DNA from: Pseudomonas fluorescens
GTDB lineage: Bacteria; Pseudomonadota; Gammaproteobacteria; Pseudomonadales; Pseudomonadaceae
DNA length: 51,230 bases
Assembly: GCF_000967965.1 (NCBI RefSeq)
Contig: NZ_LACC01000017.1
Coordinates: 257,334 to 308,563 of the forward strand
Direction of reading: 5' to 3'
Shown here: one piece after another, positions 37,839 to 46,925 of the stretch
Numbering within the stretch: position 1 is the first letter of the stretch
Layout of the letters: each line of letters starts with the position of its first letter
Notes under the pieces: model-generated
Told to the model about the DNA's origin: nothing
What the model saw: the letters and a program-made list of their open reading frames with translations, nothing else
The model's database searches: none
Made by a program: the position numbers and the translations under genes

Positions 37839-40226
37839 ATGATTTGCCGTTCGTTGCCTGCTGTTTTTGCCCTGATGTTCGCAACACCGCTATTGGCCGC
37901 CCCCGCCAGCCAGCAGACGCTGTTCAACTTTGTGCGCCCCGCTGACGTGGTCCAGGTGGTGACTCAGGACGCCAGCCTGCCGCAATCCAACGCCGAGCAA
38001 ACCCCCGAGGGCGAAGTGCTGCGCCGGGTGACGTTCAACCCGGTCGCCCGGCCGACTTTGCGCCTGACCCCGCAAACAGGCGCCTGGGACTGGTCGCAGT
38101 CGGGCGTCATGAGCCTGCGGATCCAGAGCGCGATGAACTGGGCCTTGACCCTGTATGTGACTATCCAGAGCAACGATGGCAAGACACTGGTCAGCCGCGT
38201 TGATTTGCCGGCGGGGCCTGCGCAAACCCTGTTGGTGCCTTTGCAAGCGACATCACCGCTGAGCCAGGGCATGAAGGCTGGTCCACCGATGCCGATGACC
38301 GTCGAGGGCCAGCGTGTGTTGTTGGCCAGTAGCGCCGGCGAACTGGATCGCAGCCAGGTGGTGTCGGTGAGCTTGTCGATGGACCAGCCCAAAGCCGCGC
38401 AAAGCATCTTGCTGGAACGCTTTGGTGTGCAGGACGGCGAGTCGGTCACCCAGGCCGTGTATGGCGGGTTGGTGGATGCTTACGGCCAGTCGAGCCGGGC
38501 CAAATGGCCGGAAAAAATCAGCAGCGACGAACAACTGAAAAGTGCCGCGAGCAAGGAGCAGCAGCAACTGAAAACCTGGCTGGTCGAGCGCGAAAAGTCC
38601 TCCCTGGACAAGTTCGGTGGTTTGACCAAAGGCCCGTCATTCAAGGCCAGTGGCTTTTTCCGCACCGAGAAACGTGACGGACGCTGGTATCTGGTGACGC
38701 CGCAAGGCCATCCGTTTTATTCGCTCGGGGTTAACACCGTCGCTGCAGACGTCAACCCGACCTACGTTGCCGGTCGCGAGTGGATGTTCGAATCCCTGCC
38801 CAAAGCAGATGACGCACTCGCCAGCCACTACGGCGAAGGTGACAACCGTGGCGGCAACGGTGCCGATCAAGGGCGTGGCTACAATGCCGGGCGCTGGTAC
38901 GACTTCTACGGTGCCAACCTGCAGCGTTTGTATGGCGATCCGTGCGTGAAGGGTGGCGATACCAAGGCGGATGCGATTGAAGCGACGGTAGCGCAAGCCG
39001 CTGAGCAAAAACCTGCCGAACTGTGCAAGGCGCTGTTCGACGAACAGCGCTGGGCCAGTCACACCCTTGATCGCTTGCAGGCCTGGGGTTTCAACACTAT
39101 CGGCAACTGGAGCGCACCCGTACTGGGCGACGCTGATCGCTTGCCCTACACCTTGCCGCTGTCGATCGTCGGTGACTACGCCAGCATCAGCACCGGCACC
39201 GACTGGTGGGGCGGCATGCCCGACCCGTTCGACCCGCGTTTCGCCATGGCCACCGAGCGTGCAGTGGCGATTGCTGCCCGCGACCATCGTGACGATCCGT
39301 GGCTGATCGGTTACTACGCAGACAACGAACTGGCCTGGGCCGGTCCCGGCGACGACCCGAAAGCCCGTTATGCGCTGGCCTACGGCACCTTGAAAATGAC
39401 CACTGACGTGCCGGCCAAGCGCGCATTTCTCAAGCAACTGCGTGACAAGTACCGCAATCAGGCCGGCCTGTCGAAGGCCTGGGGCATTGATCTGCCAGCC
39501 TGGGAGCTGATGGAAGATCCAGGGTTCGAGCCACCGCTCCCGAGCGCCGAGCACCCGGAAATCGAAGCCGACTTCAAATACTTCCAGAAGGTCTTTGCCG
39601 ACACTTACTTCAAGACCATCTCCGACTCACTCAAGTGGCACGCGCCGAACCAGTTGCTGCTCGGTGGCCGTTTCGCGATCAGCACGCCGGAAGCGGTGGA
39701 GTCCTGCGCCCAGTATTGCGATGTGTTGAGCTTCAACATGTACACCCTGCAACCCCAGGATGGTTACGACTTCACCAAGCTGCGCAGTCTCGACAAACCG
39801 GTGCTGATCACCGAGTTCAATTTCGGTTCGTCTGATCGTGGCCCGTTCTGGGGGGGCGTCACGCCATTGGCCAAGGAGGAAGACCGCGGTCCGGCGTACG
39901 CCAACTTCCTCAAGCAGGCATTGAGCGAGCCGTCGATTGTCGGCGTGCATTGGTTCCAGTATCTCGATCAACCGGTCACCGGGCGCCTGCTTGACGGTGA
40001 AAACGGCCACTTCGGGTTGGTGGGCATCACTGATCTGCCGTTCCAGGGATTTGTCGACAGCGTGCGCAAGAGCAACCTGGCGACAGTCGAGCAATTGGGC
40101 AAAGAGGCCGAGAAGGCTGCGGCCGCCGCCGACAAAGCCAGCCACGACGCCGAGGGCGGCCGCAAGGCCGAAGCCGGCAAGGGGCCGGGGAAGGGCGCTG
40201 GCGGGCATTCTGGCAAAGGCCATTAA
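37839..40226 (+). CDS. Secreted GH50-like glycoside hydrolase (beta-agarase homologue)
   Basis: This 795-residue protein has a signal peptide (ICRSLPAVFALMFATPLLA, cleaved near 21). An N-terminal beta-sandwich, probably carbohydrate-binding (about 30-230), and a TIM-barrel follow. SGFFRTEKRDGRWYLVTPQG and GHPFYSLGVNTVAADVNP are typical of agarase-type GH50 proteins. Candidate catalytic residues are E497 in YYADNELAW (acid/base) and E659 in LITEFNFGS (nucleophile). The last 45 residues are a Lys/Ala/Gly-rich tail (GKGPGKGAGGHSGKGH). The ATG at 37839 follows AGGGAGA. The true substrate may be another galactan or an exopolysaccharide; agar hydrolysis is not implied. Confidence 0.85.
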   Translation: MICRSLPAVFALMFATPLLAAPASQQTLFNFVRPADVVQVVTQDASLPQSNAEQTPEGEVLRRVTFNPVARPTLRLTPQTGAWDWSQSGVMSLRIQSAMNWALTLYVTIQSNDGKTLVSRVDLPAGPAQTLLVPLQATSPLSQGMKAGPPMPMTVEGQRVLLASSAGELDRSQVVSVSLSMDQPKAAQSILLERFGVQDGESVTQAVYGGLVDAYGQSSRAKWPEKISSDEQLKSAASKEQQQLKTWLVEREKSSLDKFGGLTKGPSFKASGFFRTEKRDGRWYLVTPQGHPFYSLGVNTVAADVNPTYVAGREWMFESLPKADDALASHYGEGDNRGGNGADQGRGYNAGRWYDFYGANLQRLYGDPCVKGGDTKADAIEATVAQAAEQKPAELCKALFDEQRWASHTLDRLQAWGFNTIGNWSAPVLGDADRLPYTLPLSIVGDYASISTGTDWWGGMPDPFDPRFAMATERAVAIAARDHRDDPWLIGYYADNELAWAGPGDDPKARYALAYGTLKMTTDVPAKRAFLKQLRDKYRNQAGLSKAWGIDLPAWELMEDPGFEPPLPSAEHPEIEADFKYFQKVFADTYFKTISDSLKWHAPNQLLLGGRFAISTPEAVESCAQYCDVLSFNMYTLQPQDGYDFTKLRSLDKPVLITEFNFGSSDRGPFWGGVTPLAKEEDRGPAYANFLKQALSEPSIVGVHWFQYLDQPVTGRLLDGENGHFGLVGITDLPFQGFVDSVRKSNLATVEQLGKEAEKAAAAADKASHDAEGGRKAEAGKGPGKGAGGHSGKGH

Positions 40227-40228
40227 TC

Positions 40229-40245
40229 CCTCGCCACAAAAGCTT
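40229..40245. repeat. Solitary REP arm
   Basis: CCCTCGCCACAAAAGCT is identical to 34740-34756 at the end of the REPIN there. No matching second arm is seen nearby, so it is a single REP or a decayed doublet. Confidence 0.6.
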
Positions 40246-40344
40246 GGTGGCAAGACAACCATCCGGCCCAACCCTGTTCCCAAAACCCTCAAGGGCTGGA
40301 ACAATGCCGACCACTTTGTAGAGCGTTAATCCGGGGAGTTGCGG

Positions 40345-41490
40345 GTGCAGATTCAGGGTCATTACGAGCTTAAGTTCGAAGCGGTGCGAGAGGCGTTCGC
40401 GGCGCTGTTCGACGATCCCCAGGAGCGTGGCGCAGCGTTATGCATCCAGGTCGGCGGCGAAACCGTCGTCGATCTGTGGGCCGGCACTGCGGACAAGGAC
40501 GGGGCCGAGGCCTGGCACAGCGACACCATCGCCAACCTGTTCTCCTGCACCAAGACCTTTGCCGCCGTCACCGCGCTGCAACTGGTGGCCGAAGGCAAGC
40601 TGCAACTGGATGCCCCGGTTGCGCGCTACTGGCCCGAATTTGCCGCTGCCGGCAAAGAGTCCGTCACCCTGCGTCAACTGCTCTGCCATCAGGCCGGGCT
40701 TCCGGCATTGCGCGAGTTGCTGGCCCCCGAAGCCCTTTACGACTGGCAAACCATGGTCGACGCCCTGGCCGCCGAAGCGCCATGGTGGACGCCGGGCGAA
40801 GGCCACGGTTATGCGGCGATCACCTATGGCTGGCTGATCGGCGAATTGCTGCGCCGTGCCGACGGTCGCGGGCCGGGTGAATCCATCGTTGCGCGGGTCG
40901 CCAAGCCGCTGGGCCTGGACTTCCATGTCGGCCTGGCCGACGAAGAGTTCTATCGCGTGGCCCACATTGCGCGGGGCAAGGGCAATGTCGGCGATGCCGC
41001 CGCTCAGCGCCTGCTGCAAGTGACCATGCGTGAGCCAACGGCCATGACGACCCGGGCGTTCACTAACCCACCGTCGATCATGACCAGCACCAACAAACCC
41101 GAGTGGCGACGCATGCAACAGCCAGCCGCCAATGGTCATGGCAACGCCCGCAGCCTGGCCGGCTTCTACGCCGGCCTGCTGGACGGCAGCCTGCTGGAAA
41201 GCGAAATGCTCGATGAATTGACCCGCGAGCACAGCCTCGGCGAGGACAAGACTTTACTGACCCGGACCCGTTTCGGCCTGGGCTGCATGCTCGATCAACC
41301 GGACGTTGCCAATGCTACCTTCGGCCTTGGTCCGCGGGCGTTTGGTCATCCGGGTGCCGGCGGTTCCATCGGTTTTGCCGACCCGGAGCACGATGTGGCT
41401 TTTGGATTTGTGACAAATACCCTGGGGCCGTACGTCTTGATGGACCCGCGCGCGCAAAAGCTGGTGCGGGTTCTGGCCACTTGTCTGTAA
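40345..41490 (+). CDS. Beta-lactamase-like serine esterase (EstB/family VIII type)
   Basis: This 381-residue protein has the class C beta-lactamase fold. The catalytic SxxK is SCTK in NLFSCTKTFAAVTALQLVAE (about 70-73), the Tyr motif is YAAITYGWLIGE (about 155-166), and HPGAGGSIGFADPEH near 335 occupies the KTG-like position. Similar proteins are carboxylesterases acting on short esters. There is no signal peptide, so it is cytoplasmic. The GTG at 40345 is chosen (GGGGA seven bases upstream); a TTG at 40339 is also possible. Its place matches PA1047. Confidence 0.87.
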   Translation: MQIQGHYELKFEAVREAFAALFDDPQERGAALCIQVGGETVVDLWAGTADKDGAEAWHSDTIANLFSCTKTFAAVTALQLVAEGKLQLDAPVARYWPEFAAAGKESVTLRQLLCHQAGLPALRELLAPEALYDWQTMVDALAAEAPWWTPGEGHGYAAITYGWLIGELLRRADGRGPGESIVARVAKPLGLDFHVGLADEEFYRVAHIARGKGNVGDAAAQRLLQVTMREPTAMTTRAFTNPPSIMTSTNKPEWRRMQQPAANGHGNARSLAGFYAGLLDGSLLESEMLDELTREHSLGEDKTLLTRTRFGLGCMLDQPDVANATFGLGPRAFGHPGAGGSIGFADPEHDVAFGFVTNTLGPYVLMDPRAQKLVRVLATCL

Positions 41491-41602
41491 AAACGACTAT
41501 CGGGTGCCAGGGCTGGAACCCGATAGCCATTCCAGTTTCAAACTGTCTGCTTCTACCGGCCAATGTGGCCTGATTTTTTGACTTCATTTTTGTGGATATC
41601 CA

Positions 41603-42610
41603 ATGTCATCCAATAAAACCCTCGCTTTGGCCCTGTGCTTCGCTATTACCGGTTGCGCACAGACTCCACAGAAAGACGTGACGGCACCTGTCGCCAAGAC
41701 TGAAAGCGCCAGCCACTGGTACTGGCCGTTCGGTTCCGACGACAGCGCCGGCAAGCCCGTGGCCAAGCCGGAGGTGAAACCCGTAGTCAAACCCGTTGCG
41801 GTGGCCAAGGCCGAAACCGATAGCGGCAACAAGTGGTGGTGGCCGTTCGGCGGTCGTGAGCAGAGCACCGCCAAGGCTGTGCCGATGCCAGACCCGAAAG
41901 TCACCCAAGCCTGGCTTGACGACTACGAACCGCGTCTGCGCGAGGCGGTCAAGGGCAGCAACATGCAGCTCGAGCGTCGCGAAAACGTGCTGGTGGTGAC
42001 GGCGCCGGTCGAAGGCTCGTTCAACCCGGATCGTCCGGCCATGCTGCTGCCGGTCACGCTCGGTCCGTTCACCCGCGTTGCCAAGATCCTTGAAGCCGAT
42101 CCAAAGACCGCTGTGTTGATCCTTGGCCACAGCGATACGTCCGGCGCTGCGCCTGCCAACGTCAAGCTGAGCCAGGAGCGTGCCCAGGCCGTTGCGGCGA
42201 TTTTCCGTCTCAGTGGTTTGCAGCGTGATCGCTTGATGCTGCGTGGCCTGGGCGGTGATGCGCCGCGTGCCGCCAATGACAGCGTGCAAGGCCGTGCGTT
42301 GAACCGCCGCGTGGAACTGCTGGTGACCCCGCAAAACACCATGGTCGCGCTGCTGAGCAAGTACAATATGCCGGCTCCGGCACCTGTGACCATGGTTGCT
42401 GCCGCGGACGCCAAGCCGGTCGCCAAGCCTGTGACACCGGCCCCTGCGACTAAAAAGGCTGCGGTTCCAGCGACGAAAAAAGCCCCCGCGAAAAAAGCGC
42501 CGGCCAAGAAAGCACCTGCGAAAACTGCAACGCCAGCGAAGAAAACCACGCCAGCCAAAGCCTCCACGGCTGACAAGAAAGTCGCCGCCACTGATACTGC
42601 AAAGCAGTGA
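41603..42610 (+). CDS. OmpA-family lipoprotein with Lys/Ala/Pro-rich C-terminal tail
   Basis: This 335-residue protein has a lipoprotein signal (CFAITGC, C18). A linker with two YWPFG/WWPFG-type repeats (HWYWPFGSDD, KWWWPFGGRE) follows, then an OmpA peptidoglycan-binding domain at about 125-245 (GHSDTSGAAPANVKLSQERAQ, ALNRRVELLV). The last 75 residues are a basic tail of KKAPAKKAPAKK-type repeats resembling histone H1/AlgP. Such a tail in a periplasmic protein could bind polyanions, such as LPS or alginate; that is inference. It is followed 24 bases later by pdxH. Confidence 0.9.
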   Translation: MSSNKTLALALCFAITGCAQTPQKDVTAPVAKTESASHWYWPFGSDDSAGKPVAKPEVKPVVKPVAVAKAETDSGNKWWWPFGGREQSTAKAVPMPDPKVTQAWLDDYEPRLREAVKGSNMQLERRENVLVVTAPVEGSFNPDRPAMLLPVTLGPFTRVAKILEADPKTAVLILGHSDTSGAAPANVKLSQERAQAVAAIFRLSGLQRDRLMLRGLGGDAPRAANDSVQGRALNRRVELLVTPQNTMVALLSKYNMPAPAPVTMVAAADAKPVAKPVTPAPATKKAAVPATKKAPAKKAPAKKAPAKTATPAKKTTPAKASTADKKVAATDTAKQ

Positions 42611-42634
42611 TTCGTTAACCAAAAGGAATGCGCC

Positions 42635-43282
42635 ATGACCCAGGGCCTGGCTGATATGCGTCGTGACTACACCCGTGATGGCCTGACCGAGGCACAAGCG
42701 CCGGCCGAGCCGTTTGCGCTGTTCCACCAGTGGTTCGCCGACGCGGTGAAAACCGAACAGGCGCCGGTGGAAGCCAACGCCATGACCCTGGCCACCGTCG
42801 ACCAGGACGGTCGACCGCACTGTCGCATTCTGTTGCTCAAGGGCCTGGACGAGCAGGGTTTCACCTTTTTTACCAACTACGAAAGCGCCAAGGGCCAGCA
42901 ACTGACTGCGAATCCGTTCGCGGCCATGACGTTTTTCTGGCCGGCGCTGGAGCGCCAGGTGCGCATCGAAGGGCGGGTGGTGAAGGTGACGCCTGAAGAG
43001 TCCGACGCTTATTATCAGGTCCGTCCGCTGGGCAGTCGCCTGGGGGCCTGGGCATCGCCGCAGAGCCGGGTGATCGCCGATCGTGGCGAACTCGAAGCGC
43101 TGCTCAAGGACACCGAGCAACGTTTCAGCGACACCCAGCCGCATTGCCCGGAACACTGGGGCGGTTATCGCCTGCTGCCGGAGCGCATCGAATTCTGGCA
43201 GGGTCGCCCAAGCCGCCTGCACGACCGCCTCAATTACCGCCAGCAGGGCGCCGACTGGATGCTTGAACGTCTGGCACCCTGA
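42635..43282 (+). CDS. pdxH: Pyridoxamine 5'-phosphate oxidase
   Basis: This 215-residue FMN enzyme oxidises pyridoxine or pyridoxamine 5'-phosphate to pyridoxal 5'-phosphate in the cytoplasm. Motifs are intact: AMTLATVDQDGRPHCRILLLKG (FMN), FFTNYESAKGQQL, FFWPALERQVRIEGRVVKV (substrate) and the C-terminal WGGYRLLPERIEFWQGRPSRLHDR. The length is standard. AGGA precedes the ATG at a normal distance. Confidence 0.98.
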   Translation: MTQGLADMRRDYTRDGLTEAQAPAEPFALFHQWFADAVKTEQAPVEANAMTLATVDQDGRPHCRILLLKGLDEQGFTFFTNYESAKGQQLTANPFAAMTFFWPALERQVRIEGRVVKVTPEESDAYYQVRPLGSRLGAWASPQSRVIADRGELEALLKDTEQRFSDTQPHCPEHWGGYRLLPERIEFWQGRPSRLHDRLNYRQQGADWMLERLAP

Positions 43283-43287
43283 GCAGT

Positions 43288-43524
43288 CTACCGATCGGGA
43301 TAGCCTGCCGCAGCGGCCTCCAGCCACTTCGGCAGGTCTCGACGCTTGATCTTCTGCGCCTGAGCACTCGCCAATCGTTCGAGCATGAAGGCTTTTTTCT
43401 GCTCGTCCTTGCCCGCCAGCGCTAGCGCCAGGTCGCGGTCCATCCAGCGTTTGATCCGCACGTACAGCCACCAATGGAAGTACAAACCGGCAACAGTCGT
43501 GACGACGATGATAAAGTAGTCCAT
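43288..43524 (-). CDS. Small membrane-anchored hypothetical protein
   Basis: This 78-residue protein has one N-terminal hydrophobic segment (MDYFIIVVTTVAGLYFHWWLYV) and then a basic, helical cytoplasmic part (RLASAQAQKIKRRDLPKWLE). I know no function. It is convergent with pdxH with five bases between the stops. It probably corresponds to PA1050, recalled by position. Confidence 0.75.
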   Translation of the reverse strand: MDYFIIVVTTVAGLYFHWWLYVRIKRWMDRDLALALAGKDEQKKAFMLERLASAQAQKIKRRDLPKWLEAAAAGYPDR

Positions 43525-43689
43525 TGAAATCCTTGGCCAGTGGGGCAGCTTTGCGAATTTGCCGCTACTGTGTGAGTTCGTGGAGGCGCCTTAACGGAGC
43601 CTGAATCAAACCAATTTTACCCGGGCGATGCCGTGACAGGCGTCAAGCTGCGGAGTTTAATGAACAACTGTTTCTTTGGAGTTGATGCT

Positions 43690-44154
43690 ATGCGTAAGTC
43701 TGTTCTGCTGGTTGCTTCCTTTTCCACGATGGCGATGTTGCTCACTGGTTGCCAATCGAGCCTGACCGGTGACTCCTATTCCCGTGACGAGGCGCGTCGT
43801 GTGCAGACCGTTCGCATGGGCACCATCGAAGCATTGCGTCCGGTGAAAATCGAAGGCACCAAAACCCCGATCGGCGGCGCTGCAGGCGCAGTGGTCGGCG
43901 GCGTTGGCGGCAGCTCCATTGGTGGCGGCAAAGGCAGCGTCGTTGCTGCCGTCATCGGTGCTGTGGCCGGCGGTCTGCTCGGTTCGGCCGCTGAAGAAGG
44001 CCTGACCCGCACCCAGGGCGTGGAAATCACCGTGCGCGAAGACGATGGCAGCATGCGCGCCTACGTTCAGGAAGTTCAGCCGAACGAAGTGTTCCGTGTT
44101 GGCGAGCGTGTGCGCATCGCAAGTGTGAATGGCACCAGCCGCGTTTCGCACTAA
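43690..44154 (+). CDS. SlyB-like glycine-zipper outer-membrane lipoprotein
   Basis: This 154-residue lipoprotein has a signal ending in MLLTGC (C21). A glycine-zipper 2TM domain follows (GGAAGAVVGGVGGSSIGGGK and AVIGAVAGGLLGSAAEEGL, about 58-101), then a small beta-rich end (VEITVREDDGSMRAYVQEVQ). Family members of the SlyB/Rickettsia 17-kDa type stabilise the outer membrane under stress. The start at 43690 is preferred because TGGAG lies upstream and the signal starts there; the frame stays open further 5'. A strong terminator follows. Confidence 0.92.
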   Translation: MRKSVLLVASFSTMAMLLTGCQSSLTGDSYSRDEARRVQTVRMGTIEALRPVKIEGTKTPIGGAAGAVVGGVGGSSIGGGKGSVVAAVIGAVAGGLLGSAAEEGLTRTQGVEITVREDDGSMRAYVQEVQPNEVFRVGERVRIASVNGTSRVSH

Positions 44155-44172
44155 GCGCAAACACCGGATAAA

Positions 44173-44209
44173 CAAAAAACCCGATCAGGCGACTGATCGG
44201 GTTTTTTGT
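44173..44209 (+). terminator. Strong terminator after the SlyB-like gene (works both ways)
   Basis: The hairpin ACAAAAAACCCGATCAG / CTGATCGGGTTTTTTGT with a GCGA loop has A and T runs on both sides, so it can stop transcription of both the lipoprotein gene and the convergent nhaA. Confidence 0.93.
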
Positions 44210-44258
44210 TGTTCAGCTCAGGCGAGTCTTGATTGGCGCCAGGCGTTATCGCGGTTTA

Positions 44259-45446
44259 TCAGGAGGCCAGTGTGGTGTTCTTGCGGCTCGCCATCGCCGT
44301 CACTACATAACCGATCAGCGCCGCCAGAATCGAACCGGTCAAGATCCCCATGCGGTCCATCCCGGCGAAATCACTCACGCCCGGCTCGAAGGCCAGCGAG
44401 CCGACAAACAGACTCATCGTGAAACCAATGCCGCAGAGAATTGCCACGCCCAGTATCTGGCCCCAATTGGCGCCTTGGGGCAGGGTGGCGATACCGGTTT
44501 TCACGGCCAGCCAGGTCAGGCCGAAGACGCCGACGGTCTTGCCCAGCAGCAGCCCGATGGCGATGCCCATGGGAACGTGGTGAGTGAAGCTTTCGACGGT
44601 GACACCGCTCAGGGACAGGCCGGCATTGGCAAAAGCGAACAGCGGCAGGATGCCATAGGCCACCCACGGATGCAGGGCGTGTTCCAGGGCCAGCAATGGC
44701 GAAGGCTCGGCATTTTTCGTGCGCAGCGGAATGCAGAAAGCCAGGGTCACGCCGGCCAGGGTGGCGTGGACACCGCTCTTGAGCACGCAGACCCAGAGGA
44801 TCAAGCCAATGATCATGTACGGTCCGAGCTTGACCACGCCGAGCCGGTTCATCCCGATCAGCGCCGCAATGCAGGTCGCGGCCAGCGCCAGGGACAGGGT
44901 CGACAGCGCGCCGGAATAGAAGATCGCAATGATGATGATCGCGCCGAGGTCGTCGATGATAGCCAGGGTCATCAGGAACAGTTTCAGCGACACCGGAACC
45001 CGCTTGCCCAGCAGCGCCAGCACGCCAAGGGCGAAGGCGATGTCGGTGGCGGTCGGAATTGCCCAGCCGTTCAGGGCGGCTGGCGTGTCGCGATTGAGGT
45101 ACCAGTAGATCAGCGCCGGCACCACCATGCCACCAATGGCGGCGGCACCGGGCAGGACGATTTGCGACGGATTGGACAACTGGCCGTCGAGGACTTCGCG
45201 CTTCACTTCCAGACCGATCAGCAGGAAAAACAGTGCCATCAGGCCGTCGTTGATCCATAGCAACGCCGGTTTGGCGATTTTCAGCGCGCCGATCTGGGCC
45301 ACCACGGGGGTGTCCAGCAGGCCGTTGTACAGCCACGATAGCGGCGAGTTGTTGATAATCAGAGCCAGAACGGCAGCGGCGATCAGTAACAGACCGCTGG
45401 CAGCTTCCAACTGAAAGAAACGCGTGAAAGTGCTACGCAGAGGCAA
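44259..45446 (-). CDS. nhaA: Na+/H+ antiporter NhaA
   Basis: This 395-residue inner-membrane antiporter exports Na+ or Li+ in exchange for protons. Twelve membrane segments are expected and seen. The ion-binding Asp pair is D165-D166 in LAIIDDLGAI, and D135 lies in TDIAFALG; both match the key residues of E. coli NhaA. RxFFQLEAASGLLLI is the usual N-terminus. It is divergent from the PLP-enzyme gene, with a 250-base spacer holding A+T-rich promoter sequence. Confidence 0.97.
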   Translation of the reverse strand: MPLRSTFTRFFQLEAASGLLLIAAAVLALIINNSPLSWLYNGLLDTPVVAQIGALKIAKPALLWINDGLMALFFLLIGLEVKREVLDGQLSNPSQIVLPGAAAIGGMVVPALIYWYLNRDTPAALNGWAIPTATDIAFALGVLALLGKRVPVSLKLFLMTLAIIDDLGAIIIIAIFYSGALSTLSLALAATCIAALIGMNRLGVVKLGPYMIIGLILWVCVLKSGVHATLAGVTLAFCIPLRTKNAEPSPLLALEHALHPWVAYGILPLFAFANAGLSLSGVTVESFTHHVPMGIAIGLLLGKTVGVFGLTWLAVKTGIATLPQGANWGQILGVAILCGIGFTMSLFVGSLAFEPGVSDFAGMDRMGILTGSILAALIGYVVTAMASRKNTTLAS

Positions 45447-45515
45447 GGTCGCTCTCCATCTGTGAGTTCAAAAGGTGTTACACCCTAACAAGTACTGTTA
45501 GTTGTTAAAACAAAA

Positions 45516-45537
45516 GTTATATTCTTTTTTGTTATAT
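45516..45537. promoter_or_regulatory. Direct repeat GTTATAT in the nhaA / PLP-enzyme divergent promoter region
   Basis: GTTATAT occurs at 45516-45522 and 45531-45537, spaced by 15 bases and separated by a T-rich tract. It sits in the only A+T-rich part of the spacer. It could be an activator operator; a CysB-type site would suit the cysteine-synthase-like gene downstream. That is inference. Confidence 0.4.
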
Positions 45538-45696
45538 GTCGTTACAGACTGATCCCTCAGCACCGACCAGAGCCTAGCAGTTGCCGGGCGTATTGGATTT
45601 CATCTGTACCTGTGCTGGACGCAGGTTTTTTCCTAAGCTTGTCGGATGAGCCTTGTTAAAAGGCCGACTCCTGCCCGATACAACGAGAAAACCATC

Positions 45697-46791
45697 ATGA
45701 GCGACAACCGACAGTGGTCCCGCGAAGCGATCCGGATCATCGAAGCCGATTTCCAGCGCAGCGCCGACACCCACTTGATCCCCTTGCCGCTGCCGGGTTT
45801 TCCGGGCATCGAGTTGTACTTCAAGGATGAATCCAGCCACCCCACGGGTAGCCTCAAGCATCGCTTGGCCCGTTCGCTGTTCCTGTATGCGCTGTGTAAT
45901 GGCTGGCTCAAACCCGGTGCGCCGGTCATTGAAGCTTCCAGCGGTTCCACGGCGATTTCCGAAGCGTACTTCGCTCGCATGCTGGGCTTGCCGTTCATTG
46001 CGGTGATGCCGGCGACCACGTCCAAGGAGAAGATTGCGCAGATCGCCTTCTACGGTGGCCGAAGCCACCTGGTGGACGATCCGACCCAGATCTACGCCGA
46101 GTCCGAGCGCCTGGCTCGTGAACACGATGGACACTTCATCGACCAGTTCACCTACGCCGAGCGCGCCACCGACTGGCGAGCGAACAACAACATTGCCGAG
46201 TCGATCTTTCAGCAGATGCGTTTCGAGCAGCATCCCGAACCGAGCTGGCTGATTTCCAGCCCCGGTACCGGCGGCACCACGGCCACCCTGGGCCGATACG
46301 TGCGTTATCGCCAGCATGGCACCCGCGTGCTGTGTGCCGATGCCGAGCGTTCGGTGTTCTTCGATTACTACCAAACCGGCGATGCCAGCCTGCGACTGGA
46401 CCACGGCTCGCGTATCGAAGGCATCGGCCGGCCGCGCGTGGAAGCGTCGTTTCTGCCCAAGGTGATCGACGCGATGGTCAAGGTGCCGGATGCCTTGTCA
46501 CTGGCGGCCATGCACTACCTGGCGGAGCGTCTGGGAAGGCATGTGGGCGGGTCGAGCGGAACCAACCTGGTCGGCGCACTGATGGCTGCCCAGCACATGA
46601 AGGCGGCGGGGGAGACGGGGTCGATGGTGGCGATTCTGTGTGACAGCGGCGAGCGCTATGCTACGACCTATTACGATCAGGACTGGCTCAAGGCTCAGGG
46701 GTATGAGTTGAGCGGGTTGATGGCTGCGGTGGCGGCGACGGTGGAGCGGGGTGAGCCGTTGCCGGCGAGCGTGCTGCGCGCCAATATCTAA
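45697..46791 (+). CDS. PLP-dependent cysteine-synthase-family enzyme
   Basis: This 364-residue fold-type II PLP enzyme carries the Schiff-base Lys K54 in HPTGSLKHRLA. The phosphate-binding loop is near 225 (SSPGTGGTTATLGRY), and EASSGSTAISEAYFARMLGL is the substrate Asn/Ser-type loop. This branch is close to cysteine synthase/cystathionine beta-synthase but has its own GSLKHR motif, so O-acetylserine sulfhydrylase or a desulfhydrase activity are both possible. The ATG at 45697 is chosen from GAGAAA upstream and the short DNRQWSREA opening; the frame extends 17 codons further 5'. Confidence 0.87.
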   Translation: MSDNRQWSREAIRIIEADFQRSADTHLIPLPLPGFPGIELYFKDESSHPTGSLKHRLARSLFLYALCNGWLKPGAPVIEASSGSTAISEAYFARMLGLPFIAVMPATTSKEKIAQIAFYGGRSHLVDDPTQIYAESERLAREHDGHFIDQFTYAERATDWRANNNIAESIFQQMRFEQHPEPSWLISSPGTGGTTATLGRYVRYRQHGTRVLCADAERSVFFDYYQTGDASLRLDHGSRIEGIGRPRVEASFLPKVIDAMVKVPDALSLAAMHYLAERLGRHVGGSSGTNLVGALMAAQHMKAAGETGSMVAILCDSGERYATTYYDQDWLKAQGYELSGLMAAVAATVERGEPLPASVLRANI

Positions 46792-46806
46792 GGCGCTGAA
46801 TACCAA

Positions 46807-46896
46807 TGTGGGAGCGAGCTTGCTCGCGATGGCGGCGTCACATTCAACACTTATGTTGATTGATCTACCGCTATCGCGAGCAAGCTCGCTCCCACA
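46807..46896. repeat. REPIN (GTGGGAGCGAG type)
   Basis: The left arm TGTGGGAGCGAGCTTGCTCG and right arm CGAGCAAGCTCGCTCCCACA are exact inverses, 90 bases end to end. The centre holds a smaller inverted repeat (TCAACA / TGTTGA). It lies between convergent genes and may end both transcripts. Confidence 0.9.
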
Positions 46897-46925
46897 GGTT
46901 CTTGCATTGTTTCCGGTATCGCGTA

